The translations under genes were made by a program, and so were the position numbers. Source: Planctomycetota bacterium (GTDB taxonomy: Bacteria; Planctomycetota; Planctomycetia; Gemmatales; Gemmataceae). Taken from it: a DNA stretch of 64,000 nt. Location: the NCBI GenBank assembly GCA_021413735.1, contig JAIOPV010000041.1:1-64000 (forward strand). The letters run 5' to 3'. This document shows positions 22,292-30,136 of this stretch, in pieces. The stretch's first letter is position 1. Every line of letters starts with the position of its first letter. The notes under the pieces were generated by a model. That model saw only the letters and a program-made list of their open reading frames with translations, searched no databases and was not told where the DNA came from.

Positions 22292-23770
22292 ATGCCCAAA
22301 TTGCTGATTATCGACGACGAAACGAACGTTCTCTACTCGCTGCAAACCGGCCTCGAAACCGATGATCTGTCGGTGGTCACAGCCAAAACTGGCAAACGAG
22401 GCATCACGCTCGTTCCGAAAGAAAACCCCGATGTCGTGATCGTGGACGTGCGGCTTCCGGATATGTCGGGGCTTGAAGTCTTCGACAGAATCAAGGAGAT
22501 CGCGCCGAAGGTGCCGGTCATCATCATCACGGCGTTCGCAGCCACCGACACGGCTATCGAAGCGATGAAACGCGGTGCGTTCGAGTATCTGCTGAAGCCA
22601 GTCGATCTGCACCATCTGCGGGAAGTCGTGACGCGGGCACTCGAACTGCGGCGAATGCAATCGGTGCCAGCCGTCTTCGACCAACCCGAGGCCACCGCAA
22701 GCGATTGCGACACGGGAACCGACCCGATCATTGGCCGATCGCAGTTGATGCAGGAGGTGTACAAGTCGGTTGGCCGAACGGCTCCGCAGGATGTGACCGT
22801 GCTGATTCTTGGCGAAAGCGGCACGGGGAAGGAGTTGATCGCACGGGCGATCTTCCAGCACAGTAAACGTGCAGACAAGCCATTTCTGGCCATAAATTGT
22901 GCAGCTATCCCCGATGCGTTGTTGGAATCGGAACTGTTCGGGCACGAGCGGGGAGCCTTCACGGGTGCGGATCGTCAGCGCATCGGCAAGTTCGAGCAGG
23001 CAAACGGCGGCACGATCTTCCTCGACGAAATCGGCGACATGACGCCCGCAACACAAGCGAAGGTACTGCGGGTGTTGCAGAATCAGCAGTTCGAGCGGGT
23101 CGGCGGGCAGGACACGCTGACGGTTGATACTCGCGTAATTGCCGCCACGAATCGCAATTTGGAAGCCGAGGTTCTCGCGAGTCGGTTCCGGCAAGATCTC
23201 TTTTATCGGCTGAACGGAGTCACGATCACCCTGCCTTCGCTGCGTGACCGGAAAGACGACATTCCGCTGCTAGTCGATCACTTCATCAAGGTCGCAGATC
23301 GGAAGTTGGACAAGCGTGTTTCGAGCATCGCGCCGGAGGCGATGCGAGTGTTGCGAGCGCATGACTGGCCAGGGAATGTTCGCGAGTTGCAAAACGTCGT
23401 GCGGTATGCGGTGATTCAGGCTGTTGGAGATGTGCTGACGGTGGAATGCCTCCCGGCATCGGTTCGCGGGGGCACGGCTCCGATACCCGGCGGATCGTCT
23501 GAGGACGGCCTCGACGTCCGGAAGCTGACCCGCGATCTGCTCGCGTTTGGCAGCCCCGAAATCTATCGGCGAATCATCGCCGAGGTTGATCGAGTGGTGC
23601 TTGCCGAGGTGTTACGGCACGTCGCGAACAATCAGGTTCACGCGAGCGCACTGCTCGGCATTTCTCGCACGACGCTACGGGCCAAACTCGCCGAAGAGAA
23701 GCAACCGACAACGGTAGCTGAGAAGCCCGTTGAGAAACTCCCCGACACACCGCAAAGCGTGACTGAATAG
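22292..23770 (+). CDS. Sigma-54-dependent response regulator (NtrC/ZraR family)
   Basis: The 492-residue protein activates RNA polymerase with sigma-54. The receiver has the acidic residues DDE8-10, phospho-acceptor D52 in VIVDVRLPD, and a conserved Lys in YLLKPVD. The AAA+ domain has Walker A GESGTGKE, the loop GAFTGA and Walker B TIFLDEIGDM, then the R-finger region FRQDLFYRLN. The C-terminus carries a Fis-like HTH around ALLGISRTTLRAKL. It is cotranscribed with the kinase gene just upstream. A long perfect inverted repeat directly follows the gene (23776-23845). Confidence 0.95.
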   Translation: MPKLLIIDDETNVLYSLQTGLETDDLSVVTAKTGKRGITLVPKENPDVVIVDVRLPDMSGLEVFDRIKEIAPKVPVIIITAFAATDTAIEAMKRGAFEYLLKPVDLHHLREVVTRALELRRMQSVPAVFDQPEATASDCDTGTDPIIGRSQLMQEVYKSVGRTAPQDVTVLILGESGTGKELIARAIFQHSKRADKPFLAINCAAIPDALLESELFGHERGAFTGADRQRIGKFEQANGGTIFLDEIGDMTPATQAKVLRVLQNQQFERVGGQDTLTVDTRVIAATNRNLEAEVLASRFRQDLFYRLNGVTITLPSLRDRKDDIPLLVDHFIKVADRKLDKRVSSIAPEAMRVLRAHDWPGNVRELQNVVRYAVIQAVGDVLTVECLPASVRGGTAPIPGGSSEDGLDVRKLTRDLLAFGSPEIYRRIIAEVDRVVLAEVLRHVANNQVHASALLGISRTTLRAKLAEEKQPTTVAEKPVEKLPDTPQSVTE

Positions 23771-23775
23771 AATGT

Positions 23776-23845
23776 AAAGTATCAGGCACACGCCGTGTGC
23801 CGTCGGAAATCCAAAGAACGGCACACGGCGTGTGCCTGATACTTT
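23776..23845. repeat. 28-bp perfect inverted repeat between regulator and folE
   Basis: Arms 23776-23803 and 23818-23845 are perfectly complementary and begin AAAGTATCAGGCACACGCCG; the loop is 14 bases. It is 5 bases past the regulator stop and 16 before the folE start. It may terminate transcription, and it also contains an ATG (23832) that should not be taken as the folE start. Confidence 0.8.
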
Positions 23846-23861
23846 GCTTCGGAGCGATTTC

Positions 23862-24428
23862 TTGGACGTCGATCACGAGCGTATCCGTAAGGCGGTTCGC
23901 GAAATTCTGATCGCAGTGGGCGAAGACCCCGACCGCGAGGGGCTTCTCGAAACGCCCGACCGCGTGGCACGGATGTACGCCGAGATTTTCAGCGGGCTAC
24001 ACACCGACCCCGCGATTCATCTCCAGACGATGTTCACGCAAAAGCACGACGAAATGGTGCTCGTGAAGGACATCGAGTTCTCGTCTTGCTGCGAACATCA
24101 TCTGCTGCCGTTCATCGGGAAGGCCCACATTGCGTATCTGCCGAACGGCAAGATCGTGGGGCTCTCGAAGCTGGCTCGCGTGGTCGATGCGGTGGCGCGT
24201 CGGCCGCAGGTGCAGGAACGCATGACGGAACATATCGCGGACCTCATCATGGCTCATCTGAAGCCGCGCGGCGTCGGCGTGATCGTGGAAGCGAGCCATA
24301 GTTGCATGACAATCCGGGGCGTCCGCAAGCCCGGTGCGATGACGATCACGAGTTCCATGCGAGGCGGATTTTTGACCGATCCCGCGACCCGAAGCGAACT
24401 GATGTCGCTCGTGTTTGGCGCGAAATAG
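23862..24428 (+). CDS. folE: GTP cyclohydrolase I
   Basis: This enzyme turns GTP into dihydroneopterin triphosphate, the first step of folate and tetrahydropterin synthesis. I choose TTG at 23862 because GGAG (23851-23854) lies 7 bases before it; an ATG at 23832 sits inside the inverted repeat. The resulting 188 residues match the usual FolE core. Zinc and catalytic motifs are present: [43 protein letters not shown] and a C-terminal RSELMSLV. The pterin dehydratase at 2859 acts on a product of this pathway but is not linked in an operon. The next gene starts 34 bases later on the same strand. Confidence 0.96.
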   Translation: MDVDHERIRKAVREILIAVGEDPDREGLLETPDRVARMYAEIFSGLHTDPAIHLQTMFTQKHDEMVLVKDIEFSSCCEHHLLPFIGKAHIAYLPNGKIVGLSKLARVVDAVARRPQVQERMTEHIADLIMAHLKPRGVGVIVEASHSCMTIRGVRKPGAMTITSSMRGGFLTDPATRSELMSLVFGAK

Positions 24429-24462
24429 TTTCACGTCTCGCGTTCAACGTTACACTAACTCT

Positions 24463-27400
24463 GTGACACTCGAACCCAAGCAAATCACCGAAGACCTCCG
24501 CGGCATCTACCGCGGAGCGCTCCACTTCGACACCCTCACGCGAGGGCTGTACGCAACTGATGGCAGTCCGTTTCAGATCACGCCGCTTGCCGTGGCAGTG
24601 CCCGAAGACGCCGACGATGTGGCCGTGTTGGTTCGCTACTGCTCCGAACACAACTACCCAATCATTCCACGCGGAGGAGGAACCGGCGTCGCGGGCGAAA
24701 GCCTCGGGCCAGCGATCATCCTCGATCTGAGCGTGAAACTGCGCCGCATTGGCGCGATCACTGCCGACACAGTGACGACCGAACCCGGCGTGACCTGCGC
24801 GGCTCTGAACGCGGAACTGGCGAAGCACGGTCGGCGATTCGCCCCCGATCCGGCGAGCGCGAACACCTGCACGATCGGCGGCATGGTCGCCACGAACGCT
24901 TCCGGCGGCAATGCGTTCCGCCACGGATATACACGCGATCACGTCTTGGAATTGGATGTCGTTCTCGACAACGGCACAACCGCTGTGCTGACTCCCCCTT
25001 CCTTTTTAGGAAAGGGGGTTGGGGGGTTAGGTTCTTCAAACGCCGACCCCTCCCCAACCCCTCCCCCAAGGGGAGAGGGGCTTAAGACCGAAACGGAGCG
25101 CCTCGAACAAATCACGCAAGCCACTCGGGAATTGCTCAGCGCGAATCAGGCCGCCATCGCACAGCATCGGCCGCGAACGCCGTTCAATCGTTGCGGCTAT
25201 CTCCTTCACGATATCCTCACGCCTGAAGGCCCAGACCTCGCAAAGTTGCTTGTCGGTTCGGAAGGCACGCTCGCGATCACCACCGCCGCGACACTTCGCA
25301 CAATCGAACTTCCCGGCGGGAGGTGTCTGACACTGTTGGGCTTCCCCACTCTCGACGCTGCGGTGCGCGCTGGCCTCGACCTTCGCCATTTCGAGCCGGT
25401 TGCGTGCGATCTGCTCGACCGTCGGCTGCTCTCAATCACGCGCCGCAGCACGAGCGAAGGAATCGGCCCGATTCCGCCGGTGGTCGGGGCCGCGCTCTTG
25501 GTCACGTTCGAGGGCGACACGGAACGCGAAGCAAGCGAGCGTGCGTGCGGGGCAATCGAAACGCTGCGGAATCGGCACCTGTTGCGAACGCTCGCGGAAC
25601 CGACCTGCACACCCGAGGGAATCGCCCGTGTGCGTGGGTTGAGGGAATCGGCCGTCGGCGGCATGTATGGTCTGACGCACGGTGCGCGACCGGTGGCGTT
25701 CGTGGAAGATGTTGGCGTGCCGGTCGAGAACTTGCCAGCGTATCTCGCGGGCGTTCAGGATGTGCTCAAGCGACACGAACTCACGGCATCGTTTCTGATT
25801 CACGCACTCACGGGGCAAGTTCACACGCGGCCGTTGATCGACCTCGAAAATCAATCCGATCGCGCGAAGTTGTGGCCCGCAGCGGAAGCGATTCATGCGC
25901 TGGCGTTGTCGCTGGGCGGCACCGTTAGCACGCAGCACGGCACCGGTATCGCCCGCACGCCGTGGGTGGAACGGCAATACGGTCCGGTGTATCCGGTGTT
26001 CCGCGAATTGAAGCGTATCTTCGACCCGAAGAACCTGCTGAACCCCGGCAAGATCGTTGGCCCCGACCCGAGCCGGGAAGCGTGGCCTTTGCGGGGGATG
26101 GTGAGCAGTTCGTTTAGCAGCAGCCCCAACGGGGCTGCGCCTCTAAGTGAACAGGGCGCGGCCCCGTTGGGGCCGGCGCTTAACGGCAACCATCAATCAT
26201 CGAGCCTGCTGGTGTGGCGCGATTCCACACCCGCAACCGAAGTCGCGAAATGCACGGGGTGTGGGGATTGTCGCACCGCAAACCCAACGCGGCGAATGTG
26301 CCCGGTATTCCGCGTGACCGGCGACGAAGCTGCTTCGCCGCGAGCCAAAGCGAATCTGCTCCGCGTGCTGACCGATCCCACAGCCGCGACGCCAGAAGAA
26401 GTACAGGATGTTGCGGCGTTGTGCGTCAACTGCAAGATGTGCCGTGAGGAGTGCGATGCCCGCGTGAACATTCCCAAGCTGATGCTCGAAACGAAAGCGG
26501 CCCAGCACGCGGAACATGGCCTCAGTCGAGCCGATTGGGTGCTGGCACGAGCCGAAGGATTCGCGGCACTTGGCAGCAACTTCGCACCGGTCATCAATGG
26601 CTTACTCGCTCGCCCAGGCGCTCGCTGGTTCCTGGAGAAACTACTCGGAATCTCGCGGCATCGCCGGCTGCCCGCGTTCGCGTTGCGGAATTTCTTTCGC
26701 CGGGCACGCGGTGAAAAGCTCACTCGCAAAGGAATCAAAAGTCAGGAGTCGGGAATCAGCAAGTTCCCGTTTAGCCGCGATGCCGAGCGAAGTGTCCGCG
26801 TGGCTTACTTCGTGGATGTGTTCGCAGCGTACAACGATCCGCTGATCGCCGAGGCAACCGTCGCGGTGCTGAAACATAATGGCATCGAGGTGTACGTTCC
26901 GCCGCGGCAGATCGGTTGCGGAATGGCTGCTCTCTCGGTGGGCGATCTCGAAACGGCCCGCGAGAACGCCGTGCGGAACGTGCGTGTGTTCGCTGATCTC
27001 ATCCGGGAAGGTTACCGTGTCGTGTGTTCAGAGCCGACGGCGGCACTCATGTTGTCGCAAGATTACCCCGACCTGCTCGACGACGCAGACACAGCATCGG
27101 TCGCGGCGAACGCGGTCGAACTGACGACATTCCTGGCTGAACTCCACTCGGCAGGTCGATTGCGAACGGACTTCCAACCGCTCGACTTGACGCTTGGGCA
27201 TCACGTCCCGTGTCATGTGAAAGCACTCCGCACGCCGCCTGCGGGGCCAGGGTTATTGTCGCTGATTCCGGGGTTGCGAGTTCGCACCATCGACGTGGGC
27301 TGTTCCGGCATGGCCGGCACCTGGGGACTGAAAGCCGCGACTCGCGAGACGTCGCTGGCTGCCGGGAAGCCGGTGTTCGCGGAGTTGAACCGTCCGGGGC

Positions 27401-27564
27401 TGTTGTTCGGTTCGACGGAGTGCAGTGCGTGTCGGCTTCAGTTGCAGGACGGCACCGGCAAGCGAACGCTGCATCCGATCGAGTATCTGGCGTATGCGTA
27501 TGGGCTGTTGCCCGAGATCGGTGACAAGCTACGGAAGCCGCTCGACGATCTGGTGAGCGAGTGA
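24463..27564 (+). CDS. FAD-linked dehydrogenase fused to Fe-S domains (GlcD-GlcF / YdiJ-like)
   Basis: The 1033-residue protein probably oxidises a 2-hydroxyacid (D-lactate, glycolate or D-2-hydroxyglutarate) and passes electrons through Fe-S clusters to the membrane. The N-terminal half is an FAD_binding_4/oxidase-C module: PRGGGTGVAGESLG, GGMVATNASGGNAF, LVGSEGTLAI and STQHGTGIARTPWV. The second half has CTGCGDCRTANPTRRMCPVF and CVNCKMCREECDARVNIPKL, then CCG-type motifs HVPCHVK, GCSGMAGTWG and STECSACRLQ. GTG at 24463 is preferred; a TTG at 24415 would overlap folE. Three repeat-derived insertions interrupt the gene in frame (24991-25081, 26111-26185 and 26731-26758), at places that look like loops or linkers. 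The substrate cannot be told from sequence. Confidence 0.9.
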   Translation: MTLEPKQITEDLRGIYRGALHFDTLTRGLYATDGSPFQITPLAVAVPEDADDVAVLVRYCSEHNYPIIPRGGGTGVAGESLGPAIILDLSVKLRRIGAITADTVTTEPGVTCAALNAELAKHGRRFAPDPASANTCTIGGMVATNASGGNAFRHGYTRDHVLELDVVLDNGTTAVLTPPSFLGKGVGGLGSSNADPSPTPPPRGEGLKTETERLEQITQATRELLSANQAAIAQHRPRTPFNRCGYLLHDILTPEGPDLAKLLVGSEGTLAITTAATLRTIELPGGRCLTLLGFPTLDAAVRAGLDLRHFEPVACDLLDRRLLSITRRSTSEGIGPIPPVVGAALLVTFEGDTEREASERACGAIETLRNRHLLRTLAEPTCTPEGIARVRGLRESAVGGMYGLTHGARPVAFVEDVGVPVENLPAYLAGVQDVLKRHELTASFLIHALTGQVHTRPLIDLENQSDRAKLWPAAEAIHALALSLGGTVSTQHGTGIARTPWVERQYGPVYPVFRELKRIFDPKNLLNPGKIVGPDPSREAWPLRGMVSSSFSSSPNGAAPLSEQGAAPLGPALNGNHQSSSLLVWRDSTPATEVAKCTGCGDCRTANPTRRMCPVFRVTGDEAASPRAKANLLRVLTDPTAATPEEVQDVAALCVNCKMCREECDARVNIPKLMLETKAAQHAEHGLSRADWVLARAEGFAALGSNFAPVINGLLARPGARWFLEKLLGISRHRRLPAFALRNFFRRARGEKLTRKGIKSQESGISKFPFSRDAERSVRVAYFVDVFAAYNDPLIAEATVAVLKHNGIEVYVPPRQIGCGMAALSVGDLETARENAVRNVRVFADLIREGYRVVCSEPTAALMLSQDYPDLLDDADTASVAANAVELTTFLAELHSAGRLRTDFQPLDLTLGHHVPCHVKALRTPPAGPGLLSLIPGLRVRTIDVGCSGMAGTWGLKAATRETSLAAGKPVFAELNRPGLLFGSTECSACRLQLQDGTGKRTLHPIEYLAYAYGLLPEIGDKLRKPLDDLVSE
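24991..25081. repeat. In-frame palindromic insertion 1 (CCCCAACCCC family) in the dehydrogenase
   Basis: A C-rich/G-rich double hairpin is inserted in the FAD domain. CCCCCTTCC pairs with GGAAAGGGGG, and CCCCTCCCCAACCCC is followed by AAGGGGAGAGGGG. It codes for a Pro/Gly-rich segment with PPSFLGKGVGGLG and PSPTPPPRGEG. The same two modules, in reverse orientation, interrupt the copper ATPase gene at 61376-61461. Confidence 0.8.
26111..26185. repeat. In-frame CGTTTAGC double-hairpin insertion, family G copy 2
   Basis: The outer ends are CGTTTAGC (26111-26118) and GCTTAACG (26178-26185). Inside are the hairpins GCAGCCCCAACGGGGCTGC and GGCCCCGTTGGGGCC. It codes for SSPNGAAPLSEQGAAPLGP in the linker between the FAD and Fe-S halves of the dehydrogenase. 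Confidence 0.8.
26731..26758. repeat. In-frame heptad array insertion in the dehydrogenase
   Basis: Four 7-base units, GGAATCA AAAGTCA GGAGTCG GGAATCA, code for GIKSQESGIS between the Fe-S and CCG regions. It is the same kind of 7-base-period array as at 5138, 28325 and 29423, but without a visible inverted partner. Confidence 0.6.
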
Positions 27565-27583
27565 TGCCAAAGGTGAATCGAAG

Positions 27584-27601
27584 CCCCTCACCGGTGAGGG
27601 G
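27584..27601. terminator. 18-bp palindrome after the dehydrogenase gene
   Basis: CCCCTCACCGGTGAGGGG is perfectly palindromic, lies 20 bases past the stop, and is followed by GGAGTTTTGC on the plus strand. It probably ends the folE-dehydrogenase transcript. Confidence 0.6.
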
Positions 27602-27655
27602 GAGTTTTGCACTGCATTCCCTGAATAACTCGAGTGCGTTATCGGTATTGATCGC

Positions 27656-27901
27656 GTGAACATTTGTGTTCTGCTTTTTGCCGCTGCCAGGGATCACGCC
27701 GGAGTCGACTCCGTCAGCGTTGAGTTGCCCTCTGACGCAACGGTAGCCACGCTACGGGTAGAACTCGCACGCCGAGTTCCCGCACTCGCGACGCTCCTTG
27801 CTCGCTCAGCCGTCGCCGTGAACCACAACTTCGCGGAAAACGATCGCGTGCTTTTACCTGAAGATGAGGTTGCAATCATTCCCCCCGTCAGCGGTGGCTG
27901 A
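27656..27901 (+). CDS. moaD: Molybdopterin synthase small subunit
   Basis: The 81-residue ubiquitin-fold protein carries the sulfur for molybdopterin synthesis on its C-terminal Gly as a thiocarboxylate. The C-terminus IIPPVSGG has the essential Gly-Gly. The fold pattern of MoaD is clear: NICVLLFAAARDHAG, then VATLRVELARRVP, then LLPEDEVAIIPPVSGG. It begins at GTG 27656 and is followed 15 bases on by moaE, its partner in the heterotetrameric synthase. The product may serve molybdoenzymes elsewhere; the ActB protein in this window is of the molybdopterin-oxidoreductase superfamily but is not expected to bind the cofactor. Confidence 0.95.
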   Translation: MNICVLLFAAARDHAGVDSVSVELPSDATVATLRVELARRVPALATLLARSAVAVNHNFAENDRVLLPEDEVAIIPPVSGG

Positions 27902-27916
27902 GCGTATACTGGAAAT

Positions 27917-28369
27917 ATGGCCCGGCTCACCCGCGAACCCATCGACTTTCACGCCCTGACCGAATCCGTGCGCGACCCGCATTGCGGAGCGGTTGCCCTG
28001 TTCCTCGGAACCGTTCGCGATATCACCGGCTCACAGGTTACCGTGTTCCTCGATTACGATGCCTACGGGCCGATGGCCGAGAAGAAGCTCGCCGAGATCG
28101 AGACGCAGGTTCGCGAGAAGTGGCCGGTCGCCCACATCGGCATGATTCATCGGCTCGGTCGCCTTGCAGTTGGGGATGTGAGCGTGGCCGTGGCCGTGAG
28201 TTCGCCGCACCGTGCCGAAGCGTTCGACGCTCTTCGCTTTGCGGTCGATACGCTCAAGGAGTTGGTTCCGATCTGGAAGAAAGAGAACGCCCCGGACGGC
28301 ACCGGCGAATGGGTCCACCAGTCAGGGCGGAAGGCGGAAGGCGGAAAGCGGAGCGAAGACCAACAGTGA
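27917..28369 (+). CDS. moaE: Molybdopterin synthase large subunit
   Basis: The 150-residue protein transfers sulfur from MoaD to precursor Z to make molybdopterin. Family motifs include CGAVALFLGTVRD, LDYDAYGPMAEKKL, IGMIHRLGRLAVGD, VAVSSPHRAEAFDA and the active-site region VPIWKKE. The family usually ends soon after GEWV. Here the C-terminus continues as SGRKAEGGKRSEDQQ, which is encoded by the left arm of a GGCGGAA heptad repeat (28325-28352). The stop overlaps the start region of moaA (TGA at 28367-28369, moaA ATG at 28372), so the genes are coupled. Confidence 0.95.
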   Translation: MARLTREPIDFHALTESVRDPHCGAVALFLGTVRDITGSQVTVFLDYDAYGPMAEKKLAEIETQVREKWPVAHIGMIHRLGRLAVGDVSVAVAVSSPHRAEAFDALRFAVDTLKELVPIWKKENAPDGTGEWVHQSGRKAEGGKRSEDQQ

Positions 28370-28441
28370 GCATGCGACACCCTCTCCAACTGACGAGCGA
28401 TCCGGAGGTGCTTTCCGCCTTCCGCCCTCCGCCTTCCGCCT
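28325..28441. repeat. GGCGGAA heptad inverted pair at the moaE/moaA junction
   Basis: GGCGGAA units (28325-28352) face TTCCGCC units (28411-28441) across a 58-base loop that holds the moaE stop and moaA start. The left arm codes for the moaE tail and the right arm for the moaA N-terminal extension (SAFRPPPSAL). The start of moaA would sit in the loop of the folded mRNA. Confidence 0.75.
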
Positions 28442-29421
28442 TGTTGACCGATTCGTTCGGTCGCCGTCACAACAACCTTCGCATCTCGGTCACCGATCGC
28501 TGCAATCTTCGCTGCACGTATTGCATGCCCGAAGACGTGACGTTCCTCGAACGCTCGGAACTGCTCACGTTCGAGGAAATCGCGCAATTCGTGCGTGTGG
28601 CTGCATCCCTTGGGGTGAACAAGGTCAGGCTCACGGGCGGCGAACCACTCATGCGAAAAGGTTTGCACAAGCTCGTGCAAATGCTGGTGCCCATCCCCGG
28701 TATCACCGATATCGGGCTGACCACAAACGGGTTGCTCCTCGCGGAACAAGCTGCCGAACTGTTCGATGCTGGCCTTCGTCGATTGAATGTGTCGCTCGAT
28801 ACGCTCGACCCCGGACGGTTCCGTGAACTGAGCCGTCGCGATGGCCTCGACCGCGTGCTTGCCGGTCTGGACGCCGCGAAAAAGGTGGGGTTCGGGCCGA
28901 TCAAGGTGAACGCAGTCGCGATCCGAGGATTCGCCGAACACGACGTGGTTCCGCTGGCCCGTTATTGCCGCGAGAATGGCTTCGAGTTGCGATTCATCGA
29001 GTACATGCCCATCGGGGCTGAACTGTGGGAACGCAACAAAGTCTTCTTCGCACAGGAGATTCTCGACCTGATCGGCCGCGACGTTTGTTCATTAAACCCG
29101 ACAAAATCCGACCCCACGGCTCCGGCTGTGGACTACGAATACAGTGACGGCAACGGACGTGTCGGCGTCATCGCATCCGTGTCGCGGCCATTTTGTGAGC
29201 AGTGCAATCGGCTCAGACTCACCGCCGACGGCAAGGTTCGGAACTGCCTCTTCGCTCTGAACGAGGCCGACGCGAAATCGCTGCTTCGCTCTGGGAATTC
29301 ACCCGACACCGCACTCGCGGAAATGATCCGTCGAAGCGTGTGGGAGAAGTGGGCAGGGCACGATTTCAACACGGCACAGTTCGTGAAGCCTAATCGCACG
29401 ATGCACTCAATCGGGGGTTAA
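28372..29421 (+). CDS. moaA: GTP 3',8-cyclase (radical SAM, molybdenum cofactor synthesis)
   Basis: MoaA starts molybdopterin synthesis by rearranging GTP into 3',8-cyclo-GTP. The 349-residue protein begins at ATG 28372, two bases past the moaE stop. The radical SAM cluster motif is CNLRCTYCMPED. LTGGEPLMRKG, LTTNGLLL, VSLDTLDPGRF and IEYMPIG are typical. The C-terminal cluster has CEQCNRLRLTADGKVRNCLF. The C-terminus ends HSIGG, matching the conserved terminal Gly-Gly needed for activity. About 25 residues precede the core DSFGRRHNNLRISVTDRCN and are partly coded by heptad repeat, so they are probably not ancestral. Confidence 0.96.
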   Translation: MRHPLQLTSDPEVLSAFRPPPSALLTDSFGRRHNNLRISVTDRCNLRCTYCMPEDVTFLERSELLTFEEIAQFVRVAASLGVNKVRLTGGEPLMRKGLHKLVQMLVPIPGITDIGLTTNGLLLAEQAAELFDAGLRRLNVSLDTLDPGRFRELSRRDGLDRVLAGLDAAKKVGFGPIKVNAVAIRGFAEHDVVPLARYCRENGFELRFIEYMPIGAELWERNKVFFAQEILDLIGRDVCSLNPTKSDPTAPAVDYEYSDGNGRVGVIASVSRPFCEQCNRLRLTADGKVRNCLFALNEADAKSLLRSGNSPDTALAEMIRRSVWEKWAGHDFNTAQFVKPNRTMHSIGG

Positions 29422-29422
29422 C

Positions 29423-29510
29423 GGAATTCGGAGTGCGGAATTCGGAATGCGGATTCCAAACACTCAAACCCTACTCCTTTTCATTCCGCATTCTTCATTC
29501 CGCATTCCGC
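29423..29510. repeat. GGAATTC/ATTCCGC heptad inverted pair
   Basis: GGAATTC GGAGTGC GGAATTC GGAATGC GGATTCC (29423-29457) faces ATTCCGC ATTCTTC ATTCCGC ATTCCGC (29483-29510). It starts two bases after the moaA stop and may act as its terminator. Confidence 0.75.
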
Positions 29511-29528
29511 GTTGCGAAGAGACCTCCG

Positions 29529-29831
29529 ATGGACCCCCGCGAAGACGACGACATTCCGTATGACTCGGACGACAACGACAACGATCCGATCATTCGTGAA
29601 TTGCGGAACGAGATGGTTCGTCTTGAGGCACAGCTCGATCAACTCCTCGCCGCGGATCGGGAGCGAGCCGAGGAAATCGCGGTTCTTCGCGCTCGGCTGA
29701 CGGAACTCGAAATCATCGTGGAACGGCTTCGCGATCGCTATCGTCGGAACGCTCGCATGTGGGGCTGGATTGCGGGCTTCTACGGCGCCGCGATCGGCAT
29801 GTGGGTAAGCTGGTTATTGCGATTGTGGTGA
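29529..29831 (+). CDS. Small coiled-coil protein with a C-terminal membrane segment
   Basis: The 100-residue product begins at ATG 29529; the frame upstream only translates repeat sequence. Residues 1-20 are acidic (DPREDDDIPYDSDDNDND). Residues about 22-72 form a heptad-patterned helix rich in Leu, Glu and Arg (LRNEMVRLEAQLDQLL and onward), likely a coiled coil. The last 25 residues form one hydrophobic helix, WGWIAGFYGAAIGMWVSWLL. It is probably a tail-anchored membrane protein with a cytoplasmic coiled coil. I do not recognise the family. Confidence 0.7.
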   Translation: MDPREDDDIPYDSDDNDNDPIIRELRNEMVRLEAQLDQLLAADRERAEEIAVLRARLTELEIIVERLRDRYRRNARMWGWIAGFYGAAIGMWVSWLLRLW

Positions 29832-29844
29832 AGGATCGAAACAC

Positions 29845-30116
29845 AAACAAAGCAATGGCACACGGATGACACGGATGAAAGACAGGAGTGAAAACCCGAT
29901 CAGAGAAGAATGTGATCCACAGATGACGCAGAAGACACAGATTTGAAGACCGATTTAGACCAAGCAGGGGTTCAAACACAACTTTGCTTTCTGGCTTCAT
30001 CTGTTTTGAAATCTGTGTCTTCTGCGTCATCTGTGGATCAAACTGCTTTCTATCTTTTGTCTGATCCTCTTGATCCTGTCTTTCATCCGTGTCATCCGCG
30101 TGCCATTGCTTCGTTT
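29845..30116. repeat. Nested inverted repeat, 43-bp and 32-bp arms
   Basis: The outer arms 29845-29887 and 30074-30116 match at 41 of 43 positions (AATGGCACACGGATGACACG type). The inner arms 29913-29944 and 30009-30040 are perfectly complementary over 32 bp (GATCCACAGATGACGCAGAA type). The whole gap between the coiled-coil gene and the vWA gene is made of this structure, and I see no gene in it. Confidence 0.8.
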
Positions 30117-30136
30117 TCTTGCGTTCGAGGTGAGCC

